Source of the DNA: Schistocerca nitens
Lineage: Eukaryota > Arthropoda > Insecta > Orthoptera > Acrididae
Reading direction: 5' to 3'
Assembly (NCBI RefSeq): GCF_023898315.1
Contig: NC_064619.1
Location: 344,482,650 to 344,546,649, forward strand
DNA length: 64,000 nucleotides
Positions 32,433-43,045 of this stretch are shown one piece after another. Under the pieces are notes generated by a model. It searched no databases. It worked only from the letters and a program-made list of their open reading frames with translations, and had not been told where the DNA came from. The position numbers and the translations under genes were made by a program. The number at the start of each line of letters is the position of its first letter. The first letter of the stretch is position 1.

Positions 32433-35400
32433 TCATTCCACAAAAATTTTAACGTTCGATATATGATGTATTCCCTTAGAGCGCCGAGATTTAAGAGTTT
32501 CTACTTCGACAGTGTTATCATGAATAATTTTGCGAACTCTATACGGACCGTTATAAAACAGAAAAAATTTGCGACACAAGCCTTTCCCTTTGTGAGACAA
32601 ACGGTGAGACTTAATTAACACCTTTTGACCAACTGAAAAGGTTTTTAAAGGACCAGGACGTTTAGCTGATTTCTCTCTTCTAGCAGCCGCAAATACAATA
32701 TTTTGTAGAGCCAGGTTGACAACTTCAGAATTCCGCAGTTTCCGTGTAGGCGGAAAAGGAACTATTTCAGAAATGCGATTTGTCGTTCCTTTATTTTTTA
32801 ATATCAATATAGGCGGTAAAGAAGTTGAATCATTAGGGAGTTAATTCAGAATGATTTGAAAAATATGAAGATACTGATCCCACGTTCAGTGATTCTGATG
32901 ACAATAAAGACGACACAATTTATTGATTTCCTTCATCCATCTCTCTGAAGCGTTAGATTGAGGGTGAAAAAGTGAAATGAAAATTGGTTTAATCTTACGA
33001 CGCCGTAGAGTACGAAGCCAAATTTTAGAGCGAAACTGTGATCCATTATCTGATATAACCTTATCAACATGAGAAAATATTTGATGAAAGCATTAGATAC
33101 TGAACGAGCTGTTGCTTTGCGTAAAGGTGTAAAACATACATATTTTGATGTCAATTCCACTGCTACCAAAATGTACGCAAAACCATTAGTAGAACGAACC
33201 ACTGGACCGGACCGAACAAATCGACTGCAGCCATCTCCTTTAATTTCGCTGGAATGATAGGAAACAACGGTGCTCTGTGAGAAATAGCTGGCGGCTTATC
33301 CTTTTGACATAATTTGCATTTGGCAAGAACAAATCGAATACGTTTTTCCATATTGCTGAAGTAGCAATTTTCTCGTAATTTATGAAAGCATTGTCTGGAA
33401 CCAAAGTGTGTATAACTGAAATGTGTATACCAAATCAATTTATTAACCCACACATCAGGAATGCAAACTAACCAAACAGAGTTGTCAACCGATTTTCGTT
33501 TAAAAAGAAATTCATTGCGAACAAAATAATACTGTCTAATCGCTACGCTTTCCTTTCTCTTCCACTTCTCCTTAATGTCCTTCCAGATTGGATCCTTGTT
33601 TTGCTCCTTAGCGATGTCCTGCATCGAAGACGAAATAAAATTTTCAAACGCAACACCTTGAATATACATCAAACAGTAATTGTTTTCTTTGCAGTCCTCC
33701 TCAGCACTTTATTTAAAACCCATAGGTGCATGTGATAAAGCATCAGCAATAATATTTGAAGAACCCTGTATGTAAACAATACTAAAATCAAATTCCTGTA
33801 GATACAGTGCCCATCGTGACAATCTTCCATGTGTTAATTTTGTTGACATAAGAAATTACAGAGATCGATGATCGGTGTAAACCTTAGTATGTCTGCCATA
33901 CAAAAAGATGCGAAATTTTGTGAAAGGCCAAACAACAGCCAAAGCTTCAAGTTCCGTAATCGAATAATTCTTTTTTGATTTAGAGAGAACACGACTTCCA
34001 AATGCAATAATTTTCTGTACTACAACGCCGTTTTCTTCTGTCTCTTGAAATAAATGTGCACCTAGGCCCTTGTATGATGAGTCCGTCGCCAAACAAAAAT
34101 CTTTAGATAAATCCGGTTGTGAAAGAAGTGGAGCAGCAACTAAAGCATCACGAAGTTGATCAAATTCTGATTGAGATTTCTCATCCCAACACCAATTAGA
34201 ATTCTTTCCAGATAGTTCACATAAACGAGGTGTGGCCAAATTGTCCAATCTAACAAAGCGTCTAAGAAAATTACAGACACCAAGCAAACTACGAACATCA
34301 TGTTGTGTGGTAGGAACAGCATAATTACGAATAGCGTCTAGTTCCTCTGTATCAGGAACAATACCTTCTGTAGAAATAATATGACCAAGAAATTTCACCT
34401 GAGAACGACCAAATTCAGAGTTTTCTAAGTTCACTGTAATGCCAACTCTTGCAAAAATACGTAATAATGAATCCAAAATTCTGTTATGCTCACTCCAAGA
34501 ACGTTTAGCAATAAGAATATCGTCAACATATGAAGTAATATTGTCACGAAGATAAACAGGTAAAATTTCGTTTAAACTACGAATGAATGCTGCAGAAGAT
34601 ATAGTAAGTCCAAACGGTAATTTCCGAAATTGATAACAGTTGCCAAAGGCTAAAAAGGCAGTGTATTCTACAATCAGGGTGGAGTTCAGTTTGCCAAAAA
34701 CTTCCGCGCATATCAATTGTGGATAAAACTTTAATTCCATGGAAATGTTGAAGAAGTTCATCTAAATTTTATGGACGGTCAGTTTCAGGAATGATGACAT
34801 TATTTATCTGTCTGGAATCCAGAACAAAACAAATTGACCCATCCTTTTTAATAACGACATGTAATGGGCTGGTATAAGCACTGACTGCTGGCTCAATTAT
34901 GCCTTGATCTAACATGCATTGAAGTTCACTCTTAACCTTGTCTCTACAAGCCAAAGGAATAGCGTACGTTTTTCCTCGAAATGGTGTGTGTTCTTTTACT
35001 TTAAATAAATATTGTAAGCCTTGTATAGTTCCTGTGTGATGACTAAATACTGTACCATGTGAAGTCAAAATTTGGTGCAATTCTTCTCTTGCAACGTCAT
35101 CTGGCACTTCAGCTTTGTTAACCTTTTCATTAATTAATTCTTCACTATTAATTATATCGTCCATCGCGTCTCTGCATCTATTGTCGTTGTCATGAATGAA
35201 CACATTGTCGTCATAATACTCAGCGAAAACATCAGAAGTAAGAAACCTTAAACATTTTGTGTCTGATTCAGATTTTGTTAAACACTCGAAAAATTTTAAA
35301 CATCTCGGCATTCCGGCAACACACAAGTTCACGCTTCCTTCCCTAAAGTTTAAAATTGCCTTATGTGTGTTCAGAAACTTCATACCTAATATAATTTGTG

Positions 35401-35988
35401 TACTGAGCAATGGAACAATAATAAAATTAGCAGAAAATTCATATCCCTGACAAATGAAATTTAAGCTGGTCTGTTGTTTGACTTCCACACTTTTTCCAGA
35501 AATAGCTCCTCGAATTGTAGTTTTAGAAACAGGTAACACAGGACAAGCAATAGTTCTTACACATATACGAAAAACTGATTCAGTAATAACATTCAATGGG
35601 CTCCCAGAATCTAAAACCGCAGTGAACATATTCTTACTCACACATACTTCAATAACAGGATGTAAAAATGCGTCTATATTATTTTCCTTTTCGTCTAGCA
35701 AAATGTCTCTCATGTCTTCCATGCATACGTAGTGTAAAGTCGTGGCCGAGCGGTTCTAGGCGCTTCAGTCTGGAACAGCGCGACCGCTACGGTCGCAGGT
35801 TCGAATCCTGCCTCGGGCATGGATGTGTGTGGTGTCCGTAGGTTAGTTAGGTTTAAGTAGTTCTAAGTTCTAGGGGACTGATGACCTCAGATGTTAAGTC
35901 CCGTAGTGCTCAGAGCCATTTTTTGTAAAGTCGTAGTGTCATTTCTTTCTGAACCGTCTATATTGCTGCCAGAAGCCGAAGCTACAAG
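32433..35988 (-). pseudogene. Gypsy-A pol: protease, RT, RNase H, integrase relic
   Basis: Pol would cleave Gag, copy the RNA and integrate the DNA copy. On the minus strand: protease with 'AVLDSGSPLNVITES' (DSG active site, 34769-35722), RT with 'IIEPAVSAYTSPLHVV', 'FRKLPFGLTISSAAF' and catalytic 'SYVDDILIA' (33856-34761), RNase H with 'CLATDSSYKGLGAH' and 'YTDHRSL', integrase zinc-binding region (H..H..'CKLCQ', 33163-33672), the first Asp in 'AAVDLFGP', a later 'SDNGSQF', 'HPQSNASERW', and a C-terminal 'FLFYNGPYRVRK' (GPY/F-type module) ending at 32433. Lesions: TAA at 34769, a frameshift near 34675-34690, TAA at 33856, TAA at 33709-33711, frameshifts near 33195-33210 and 33050-33075, and a SINE at 35744. 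It is not functional. Confidence 0.92.
35744..35923 (+). mobile_element. tRNA-headed SINE, head type A, in Gypsy-A
   Basis: The head 'ggccgagcggttctaggcgc', B box 'caggttcgaatcctgcctcg' and shared tail are all present. A perfect 11-bp target duplication, tgtaaagtcgt, lies at 35733-35743 and 35924-35934. The insertion adds 191 bp (SINE plus one duplicate) and shifts the apparent frame between Gag and Pol of the host element. Confidence 0.95.
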
Positions 35989-38237
35989 TCATTGTCCATT
36001 GTTTGCGTCACGTCTTTGATTATTCGCGTCATTTCGCGGATCAATTTCTACGATTTGCACTTGTCTCTCTGAATTTCTGTCACGCGGAGGATGCCAATTA
36101 GGTCCCTCCTGTCTGTTACATGTAAATTCTTGGTTGTGTCTGTTATTAAAATTTCTGTTTTCCTGCCTATCTGCATGACTACTTCTTGTGTAATTTCGAC
36201 TGTCACTTCTGAAATTACTGTTATATCTACTACCCTGCTTATCTCTGTAGTAAGAATTTCTATTATTGTATGAATAATTTCTGTCTTGATGATACCGATT
36301 ACTGTTTCCGTATGATTGATCATTCCGGTAGGAATTTCCGTTATTATAATTGTCTGTGTACTTTCTGTTAGACCGTCTGTTATTGTCATAAGGCTGGTAT
36401 CTATTGCCCTGTCTGTTTCGTCTGTCATTCTCAAAATTACCGCTATAACGTCCGTTCCGATCATTATCCCTTTTCTCTGAAAATCTATTGTGATTACCGT
36501 TACTGAAAAAATTACAAGAAGTCCCGTCGTCGTTGTCATACTCAAGTTCTTGTAGCAAAGTCTTAAAAGTTTCAATGTCGTCTTTACATCTTCCGGCTAA
36601 AGCAATGTGTCTTATCGATTGTGGCAGCTTAGTTAAACAAATGCAAATTAGTTCAGTCGGGCTATAAGGGTTAGAAAGGAATTGATTCTTTGGAATCATG
36701 TCTTCAAAGTATTCTGCCGGCGTGCGGAACTCAGACTGTTTAAAATTACGCTGCATAATAAGACTGTGTTCGACTCTGTCTTGCGTGTTTTCGGACCAAT
36801 ATGCCGACAGAAATGCATGATAAAAATTATTTAGATTATTACAATCTCTAATAAGTGCGCGCATCCGCGTCGCCGGTTCGTTTTCTAAATATCCACACAT
36901 GAATTCCAGTTTGTGACTTAGTGGCCAATTTGGTGGAAGTGCGTACATAAATTGATCTAACCATGAACATGGATGTATGTCGTTCTTAGAATTGCGAAAG
37001 ATCTTAAATTTCCGAACAGTTAAGAAGTGTTTATAGTCAAAGTTTTCTCCTCGTGGCGACAAAGACCTACCGCGTCTGTCCCAGTCCGACTGTCGATTAT
37101 TGTCAAGTTCGCACGCCTGGCGCTCTCTTGTTGCATCTCGTAAATGAAATAAATTATTTTCTTCAAAACCCGCTGCTATCTGTGATTCTAAATTTCTTCT
37201 ACTGTCTTTTCCTACGATTCGCTTTCAATTTGTTTGACTTGCTTTCGTAACGCCTCAAATTCCCTTTTAACGCATTCATTAAATTTTCCATGATTTTCAA
37301 CATGTTTATTTATGTTCTGGTAGTCTTCGGTTTCTGCAAATGGCAAAGGAGCTGTATCATCTGGATCTCTGTCCCCATTTAAACTAAGACTTGTCAATCT
37401 ATCTGAAATCTCCTCAACTCTTTCCGATAAGTCACCTATTTCTTCTTTCTGTTTATTTACGTCTTCCGTAAGCGTCGCGACTTGGGTTTCAGTATTGACA
37501 CATTTAGTAGTTAACTGTTCATATTGTTGTGTTAGGTTATTTATTCTGTTATTTGGTACGGATTCCTCGATTCTTTCAAATATTTCTTCCTTATCTTGTG
37601 CACGTTGTAAATTTAACTCTGAAAATTTTTGTACTATCACGCGATCTCTTTCTTCCTGTTCCCTATCCTGTTCCTTTGGTCTAATTTCTATTGAAATTAA
37701 TCAATTATTGTGAGCATTCAAAATCGGTTGTACTTCTTCTCTAATTTCTTTTTTAAATTCATCTTTCATGTTTTTGAAACATGTCCCTATTCGTGAGTCA
37801 AACCGCGTTTCCATTGTTTCCATATCAGTTTTAATTGTTCCTATTTGTGAGTCTAACCGCGTTGCCAATGTTCCCATATCAGTTTCTAACCGTGATCCCA
37901 AATTTAATATTGCACTCATCAACTGCTCCATATTAAATGGTTCGAAATTCTTTTCGCCCCTAACATTTCCCGTAAAATTAACTTCCTTCGTCATAGCAGT
38001 AAAGCTATCTGTGTTCGATACTATTCCAGAATCTTCTGTCGTTAATCTCGTATTCTGAAAATTTTTTGATTGTGAAAAATTTTGAACTGGTTCCGGAATA
38101 TTTTCCCTGCTTATTAAATTGTTTTCTACTTCATTATTCATCATACTGTTCCCCTGTGTTGGCGAGTTCACCATGTTCACAATTTCATCATTCTGACTAT
38201 CCATCATTTTTGCCTTTTTCATCGATCGCATAATCAT
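35989..38237 (-). pseudogene. Gypsy-A gag relic, Asn/Arg-rich C-terminus
   Basis: Gag would form the particle around the element RNA. It starts at ATG 38235-38237, 347 nt after the 5' LTR. The first part (37701-38237) ends at an in-frame TGA (37701-37703), and the same frame continues through a coiled-coil segment with heptad-like leucines and charged residues (37212-37640). A frameshift near 37212 then leads into the main capsid-like part (35989-37210), with 'FLSAYWSENTQDR' and 'TPAEYFEDMI'. The last ~150 residues are dominated by Asn, Arg, Tyr, Ser and Asp ('RNRQGNRYQPYDNNRRSNRK'). I see no CCHC zinc knuckle. The basic tail probably binds RNA instead, which is inference. Without the SINE, pol follows in the same frame after the terminal TGA. 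Confidence 0.88.
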
Positions 38238-38562
38238 TTACAAAACATACAAAACTCGTCACTATACGAAAATTACACACAATATAACACTTTATCGCCA
38301 ACAATACCATTCACACGAAATACTTCCCGACAAACACGATTAACGAACAAATGAAATCATAATTGCACAATATTGTCAAACCCATATACGTGACATCAAA
38401 AATTAAATTCTGCAAAAATACCATTAGAAGAATGACAAGACAAGTACAAATCTTCAATTACCAAATCTACACATGCAATATAGACTACAATTACTAAACT
38501 ACAAATTACTACAACAATACTACTGTCTGATATTTTTACTGTCAAAAGAATTACAAGGGACG

Positions 38563-38582
38563 ATCCGAAGCAGCGGTCGCCA
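38563..38582 (-). promoter_or_regulatory. Probable primer binding site of Gypsy-A
   Basis: Reading the minus strand, 2 nt after the 5' LTR the sequence begins 'tggcgaccgctgcttcgg'. Primer binding sites start TGG because tRNAs end in CCA. The first bases resemble those I recall for tRNA-Arg-primed insect Gypsy elements, but I cannot check the tRNA, so the tRNA identity is tentative. Confidence 0.6.
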
Positions 38583-38584
38583 CA

Positions 38585-39508
38585 TGCATGGAGGCTTAAT
38601 TAAAAAATGAATGCAATAATTTTAGTAGCTGTGTATCCGGTTACGAAATCTCGTAACCGGTTGGCCCTGAGTAGTATTAGTACGCAATCTGACTGCATAA
38701 AATAACAATAAAGAATGAAAGGAAATTTCCGTTAACACAATTGATTAATTAAGTCCCCTGCAACTATAAAAGCTGCGAAACAACAAGGCACAAGTGTAAC
38801 TGTTCTGTGTGTGGAAGTGTGATACAACGTACATGTATCTGGCACGGTTCTTTCTCAGTACGACGAGATATTTTAAACACCATTTACCAGGAAAAAATGG
38901 CTCTGAGCACTATGTGACTCAACTGCTGAGGTTATTAGTCCCCTAGAACTTAGAACTAGTTAAACCTAACTAACCTAAGGACATCACAAACATCCATGCC
39001 CGAGGCAGGATTCGAACCCGCGACCGTAGCGGTCTTGCGGTTCCAGACTGCAGCGCCTTTAACCGCACGGCCACTTCGGCCGGCCTTTACCAGGAACTAA
39101 TTGAAAAACCAGAAATACTATAATTGCACATAGAAACCAGAATTACAAGTCTAATACATGAACACGAGCCAGATGCTTTGGTGACTGAACCTGTGACCAA
39201 GAGGCATTACTATTAAGGAGATTTAAAATAAAAAATTGTTTGTTACCTCCATATACATTGACGAAAAATACACTGTGATCATTGCGACATCTTCCATATA
39301 TACATTACACCTACCGAACAACATCTACTCTCTCGCCCAACAGAACAATAACTGCTCACGACATGCTCTCAACTAGTACTGCTCTCTACATCCTCTCAAC
39401 AAGCACTGTCCACGGCAACCTCTGCACTACTAGTGCCCCAGTGGAGGCGGCTGAATAATACTCTTTGGCGCAATCTCTGGCGCTGTGACTCAGTGTAGCC
39501 ACCTTTCA
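38585..39508 (-). repeat. Gypsy-A 5' LTR, split by a SINE
   Basis: On the plus strand it starts 'tgcatggaggcttaattaaa' and ends 'gtgtagccacctttca'. Without the SINE (38894-39085 plus an 11-bp duplicate) it is about 721 bp. It carries a (CTCTCAACAAGCACT)-like local duplication near 39365-39410 that is arranged differently in the 3' LTR. Confidence 0.92.
38894..39085 (-). mobile_element. tRNA-headed SINE, head type A, 'gcaagaccg' subfamily
   Basis: On the minus strand the head 'ggccggccgaagtggccgtg', B box 'gcgggttcgaatcctgcctc' and shared tail are present. An 11-bp target duplication, tttaccaggaa, lies at 38883-38893 and 39086-39096. The uninterrupted partner LTR has 'tttacaaggaact' at the same place, which confirms the empty site. 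Confidence 0.96.
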
Positions 39509-39512
39509 AGCT

Positions 39513-40030
39513 AATAAATTTTGCTACCTTGGAAGCAAAATAATCCGTCTCGCATGAAGCAAGGAGGACATAAAAAGTAACTTAGCACTGTCAAAAAGGG
39601 CATTCCTGGCCAAAGGAAGTCTACGAGCATCAAACATTTGGCTTAACTTACGGAATAAATTTCTGACTATGTAAATTTGGAACACAGAGTTGTATGGTAG
39701 TGAATGATGGACTGTGGGAAAACTGGAACAGAAGAGAATTGAAGCATTTGAGATGTGGTGATACACAAGAATGTTGAAAATTACGTGGACTGGTAAGGTG
39801 AGAAATGAGGAGGTTCTCTGCAGAATCGAGAAGAAAGGAACGTAAGGAAAATACTGACGAAAGGAAGGACAGGAAAATAGGATATATGTTAATGTGTTAA
39901 TACATAAGGAAATAACGTCAGTGGTACCTAACTGAGCTGTAGAGAGTAAAAACGGTAGAGAAATTCGGAGGCTGGAATAAATACAAGAAATAAGAGACGA
40001 CGCAAGTGATACTCCGAGGCGAACAGGAAT
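39513..40030 (+). pseudogene. RTE-like LINE 3' fragment disrupted by Gypsy-A
   Basis: On the plus strand this reads 'NKFCYLGSKI', 'KRAFLAKGSLRASNIWLNLR' and 'WTVGKLEQKRIEAFEMW', then 'LKITWTGKVRNEEVLCRIE', like the C-terminal half of the LINE at 10.5-12.7 kb, with several stops. The segment before 27130 ends 'gtgtagatgaagct', which would read directly into this fragment if Gypsy-A and one AGCT copy were removed. The retrotransposon therefore appears to have inserted into this LINE. How far the LINE extends upstream of 27129 is unclear. Confidence 0.75.
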
Positions 40031-40474
40031 TCATGGGCGGCCGCTTCAGACCAGTAAGAAGACTGATGAGTGGACACTGGCCTCCTTTCTATTCAAGTTC
40101 CTTTTCAATACGACAGGGTGCTATGCTCTTCGTAGCCCCGCAAAATGTGGTACATGTTAGATCATATAGTTTTGCCGCTCATTGCTCTCGCCAATAGGCT
40201 TTATAGTATCGGGTGGCTATAATTTGGAATTTCGTCCGCAATCTAGCCACTGTTACGCCAGAACAGAAGTGAATTAAAATTATTTCATTATTCTTTTGTT
40301 TTCTGTGGAAACCCTAAATGAACATGAAAGGAAGGATGAATTACGGAGGTCGCATATGATTGCTCCACTGTTAAGTACAACAGAATTGTTACTTGTACGT
40401 TTTCTCGTAACTGAGGAGCAACGTGGAACCCTGTGCTTCCTGGTTTACGATCTAGGTAGATGCACATATTTTCG
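40031..40474. other. Non-coding stretch
   Basis: No gene or element end is recognisable between the LINE fragment and the SINE head fragment. Confidence 0.45.
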
Positions 40475-40537
40475 AACCGTAGCAGTCGCACGGTTCCAGA
40501 CTGCGCGCCTAGAACCGCGAGACCACCGCGGCCGGAA
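40475..40537 (-). mobile_element. SINE head fragment, type A
   Basis: Only about 63 bp of the tRNA-like head remain: on the minus strand 'ccggccgcggtggtctcgcg', 'gttctaggcgcgcagtctgg', then 'aaccgtgcgactgctacggt'. The B box is cut at its start and the tail is absent. No target duplication is visible. Confidence 0.8.
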
Positions 40538-40799
40538 GAAATGTGTGGCTAATGATGAGTACACACGGGGTTGCACGCTGAACAACGTTACCTAGCAAAG
40601 CGCCGGACTCGATATCAGAAGGGGCAGGATCTACATACAACCATCCAGATTCTGTTATTAAGGCCAATACTGGAATGGTGCGTTGTGTGAACTCAAGGTT
40701 GACATGACTTTATTCTATCAGTCTCCTACAGTCCCTCGTTTTGAATGACTTGAATGGGACGTCAAACGGTGACCTGCCTCCCAGCTTCGTAACCTTTGA

Positions 40800-41013
40800 A
40801 AGTGGTGGTTCGCGTCGGTTAGCGACAAGTGCGGGGAGGCATCGGCTGTCGGGCGCGGACTGAGCAGCACTGAGTTCTCCTCTGCTGTGGCAGGAGACTC
40901 GGCGACCTTGAGGCGCGGCCGGCTGCACACGCGCGCTCCGTCACGCGACGGGCCGGAGGTGCGCCGGCTACAGGTGCCGACAGCGGCAGCGCCACGCCGC
41001 CAAACCAGTTCCA

Positions 41014-41047
<34 letters not shown>

Positions 41048-41150
41048 TGCTGGCGTAGCCGGCAGGCGGGCTGGGGAACGCGAGGAGCCGCGCCGTGTGC
41101 AGGAGGACGCGCTACAGCCAGTTCCGACGCTACGACATGTCGGGGCACTG
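40800..41150. other. CpG-rich block with (GGC)n, possible island
   Basis: The block is much richer in GC and CpG than anything nearby ('ggcgcggccggctgcacacg', 'gcgacgggccggaggtgcgc'). Overlapping open frames on both strands are driven by the trinucleotide run and show no domain: one gives poly-Arg, the other poly-Ala. It could be the promoter and untranslated first exon of an unseen host gene, or a GC-rich part of an unrecognised repeat. No TATA box, splice site or start can be assigned with confidence. Confidence 0.45.
41014..41045 (+). repeat. (GGC)n trinucleotide repeat
   Basis: About 10-11 uninterrupted GGC units, which read as poly-Arg, poly-Ala or poly-Gly depending on frame and strand. 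Confidence 0.97.
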
Positions 41151-41573
41151 AAAGTTTATCTCAGCTGCTTGCTTTACCGATTGAGCTATATCGGCTCAGA
41201 AAAATCTCATTCTTTCAAAATCTAACAGAGTGCTTCCTTTACGCCTTGCCAGGAACACCTCGGGAAGAAAGAATTCCGTTCATTATGTTTTGGCGATAGT
41301 ATATGGTTTTGTTCATAAAGTGAAATTCCTTTCTTCAAGAAGAGAACCTTCAACGAAATTTTCGAACTGCGTACTGGGACTCGAATTCTGCCCGCTACCC
41401 CTCCCGTAGCTTTTGAATCGAGTCCTAGTATGATTCGAATCTTTAATTTCACGGAAAATTTCCGTACTCATAGCCTTTCGACTGTCATTTTAGACCCTAT
41501 AACCACTTCGCTCGTTGTTGAGAATTTGTACTAGAGTCATCTTGACGTAACTCAGAAAGTAACATTTCATTCT
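41151..41573. other. Non-coding stretch after the CpG-rich block
   Basis: Short frames only, with no domain or terminal repeat recognised. Confidence 0.45.
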
Positions 41574-41886
41574 GCCTTGCCGCAGTGGATACACCGGTTC
41601 CCGTGAGATCACCGAAGTTAAGCGCTGTCGGGTGTGGTCGGAATTTGGATGGGTGACCATCCAGGCCGCCATGCGCTGTTGCCATTTTTCGGGGTGCACT
41701 CAGCCTCGTGATGCCAATTGTGGAGCTACTCGACCGAATAGTAGCGGCTTCGGTCAAGAATACCATCATAACGACCGGGATAGCGGTGTGCTGACCTCAC
41801 GCCCCTTCTATCCGCATCCTCTACTGAGGATGACACGGCGGTCGGATGCTCCCGATGAGCGACTTGTGGCTTGTAGACGAAGTGGT
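41574..41886 (+). mobile_element. 5S rRNA-derived SINE (SINE3-type)
   Basis: The first ~110 bp resemble 5S ribosomal RNA: 'gtggatacaccggttcccgt', 'gatcaccgaagttaagcgct', 'gtcgggtgtggtcgg' and 'ttggatgggtgaccatccag'. The internal 5S promoter region (A box, intermediate element, C box) lies in this part. The remainder ('ggggtgcactcagcctcgtg', 'cgaccgaatagtagcggctt', 'cacggcggtcggatgctccc') is unrelated to 5S and would be the SINE body, ending near a T-run. It is not a functional 5S gene: the molecule is too diverged and the 5' end is replaced. No clear target duplication was found. Confidence 0.9.
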
Positions 41887-41974
41887 TTTTTTAATAGGTT
41901 TGCAGTTACCAAAATATACATTACGCAAACTGTTAAATGATTCTGCACATACTGCCAGAGAATTTCAAAATCTA

Positions 41975-43045
41975 CACGGTCCACTCACATTAAAATGACC
42001 ACCGCCTTTGTTCGACGTCAAAGTGCAATAACTACTCACAAATTATAGGTGGCGACACTAGCAATGGAGCGTGTTGGGGGGAAGGGAGGGGGGCCGGAAA
42101 AGAGTGCAGCCGTGCTCGAGATGGACAGAGGAGCGATTTATCTGTCGCCCAAAATGGATAATCATCACCTTTCGGGTCAAAGGTGGAAGCTTTTCAAAAA
42201 CGGCTGAGTTTGTAAACCGCTCGCGTGTCGCTGTGGTTAAAGTATACCGTGCATGGCAACTTTGGATCACCACGGATCGTAGATGACAGTGGTAAACGCC
42301 AGATACAAAGATGTGTAGAGGCGAGTAGACGTGCAACTAGTCACCAACTGATCACCCAGATGAACCAAGGGGCTACCAACGAGCGCTCAGCAAACTTTGC
42401 TGCGTATGGGGCTCCACAGAAGGCGCCTGGTTCATACACCCATGCTCACTGCTGTTCATCTGCAACGAAGTCTGCAATCTGCACGCCACACCGCAACTTC
42501 CACTGAGTGGCGACCGGTGCCCTTTTCAGATGACTCCCGTTTTATGCTCCACCGGACAGATGGCCGTTGGATCATAGGAAGGGTCCAGAACGGAGGAGGG
42601 AGTGGTATAGTCTTGCCATTGTTTTCGTGGCATTCCCTGTGTAATATCGTCATTCTGGAAGACACAATGGATTAGCACAATTGTGCATCTATCCTTGGTT
42701 CAATGACATCTGGCAGCTGAGCAGGGCAATGTCTAATGCAGCTCCGCAGCTTGCAGTGTACATGCTTGATTGAATGAGGGCCAAGATTAGTTTACCATAA
42801 CCCTCTGGCCATAAAATTCCCCGAATCGAAACCTAATCTAGAATCTGTGTGACTACCTCGATCGGACTCTTCGCGCAGTGGATCCTCAACCGATAAACCT
42901 AGCGCAGGTGGCCGCAGCACTGGAATCAGCATGGCTCCACGTCCCTGTCAGTTCCTGCCAGGGTGTCATTGACTACACATCCGCGCTGCAACAGGTGGTT
43001 ATTCAGGACTCTGACAGGTGGTCACATTAATTTGACTGAATAGCA
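41975..43045 (+). mobile_element. Tc1-like DNA transposon, decayed
   Basis: The left end ('ccactcacattaaaatgacc') and right end ('ggtggtcacattaatttgac') are imperfect inverted repeats about 23 bp long. The exact outer bases and TA duplication are not certain (TA at 41973-41974 and about 43046-43047). A broken transposase on the plus strand fills the interior. Confidence 0.8.
42069..43016 (+). pseudogene. Tc1-like transposase relic
   Basis: The clearest part is 'WRPVPFSDDSRFMLHRTDGR' (first catalytic Asp, 42507-42566) followed by 'LFSWHSLCNIVILEDTMD' (42621-42674), a recognisable Tc1-like segment. Downstream are frame-shifted traces of a 'PNLESV' segment in the Glu position, 'DYLDRTLRAVDPQP' (about 42850-42893) and 'LAQVAAALESAWLHVPVSSC' (about 42899-42957). 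The N-terminal half is scattered over frames. The second Asp motif is not recognisable. It is non-functional. Confidence 0.78.

Larger units (their letters stand above)
27130..39508 (-). mobile_element. Gypsy-A: decayed Ty3/Gypsy LTR retrotransposon
   Basis: Two related LTRs (27130-29186, inflated by a mariner; 38585-39508, inflated by a SINE) begin TG and end CA on the plus strand and flank Gag and Pol relics read on the minus strand. A 4-bp target duplication AGCT lies at 27126-27129 and 39509-39512. The domain order protease, reverse transcriptase, RNase H, integrase is that of Ty3/Gypsy elements. By eye the first ~330 aligned LTR positions differ at roughly 15 sites, so the insertion is clearly older than Gypsy-B. 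At least three in-frame stops plus several frameshifts and three later insertions make it non-autonomous. Confidence 0.93.

Noticed and set aside
36048-36575. A 175-codon minus-strand gene
   Set aside because: It is an alternative frame of the Asn/Arg-rich Gag tail, kept open by low-complexity codons.
40819-41225. Coding genes in the CpG-rich block
   Set aside because: Opposite-strand frames both stay open because of the GGC run and GC bias. They give poly-Arg or poly-Ala and no recognisable domain.
41574-41690. A functional 5S rRNA gene
   Set aside because: The 5' end and several conserved positions are replaced and it is joined to a non-5S body, so it is a SINE.
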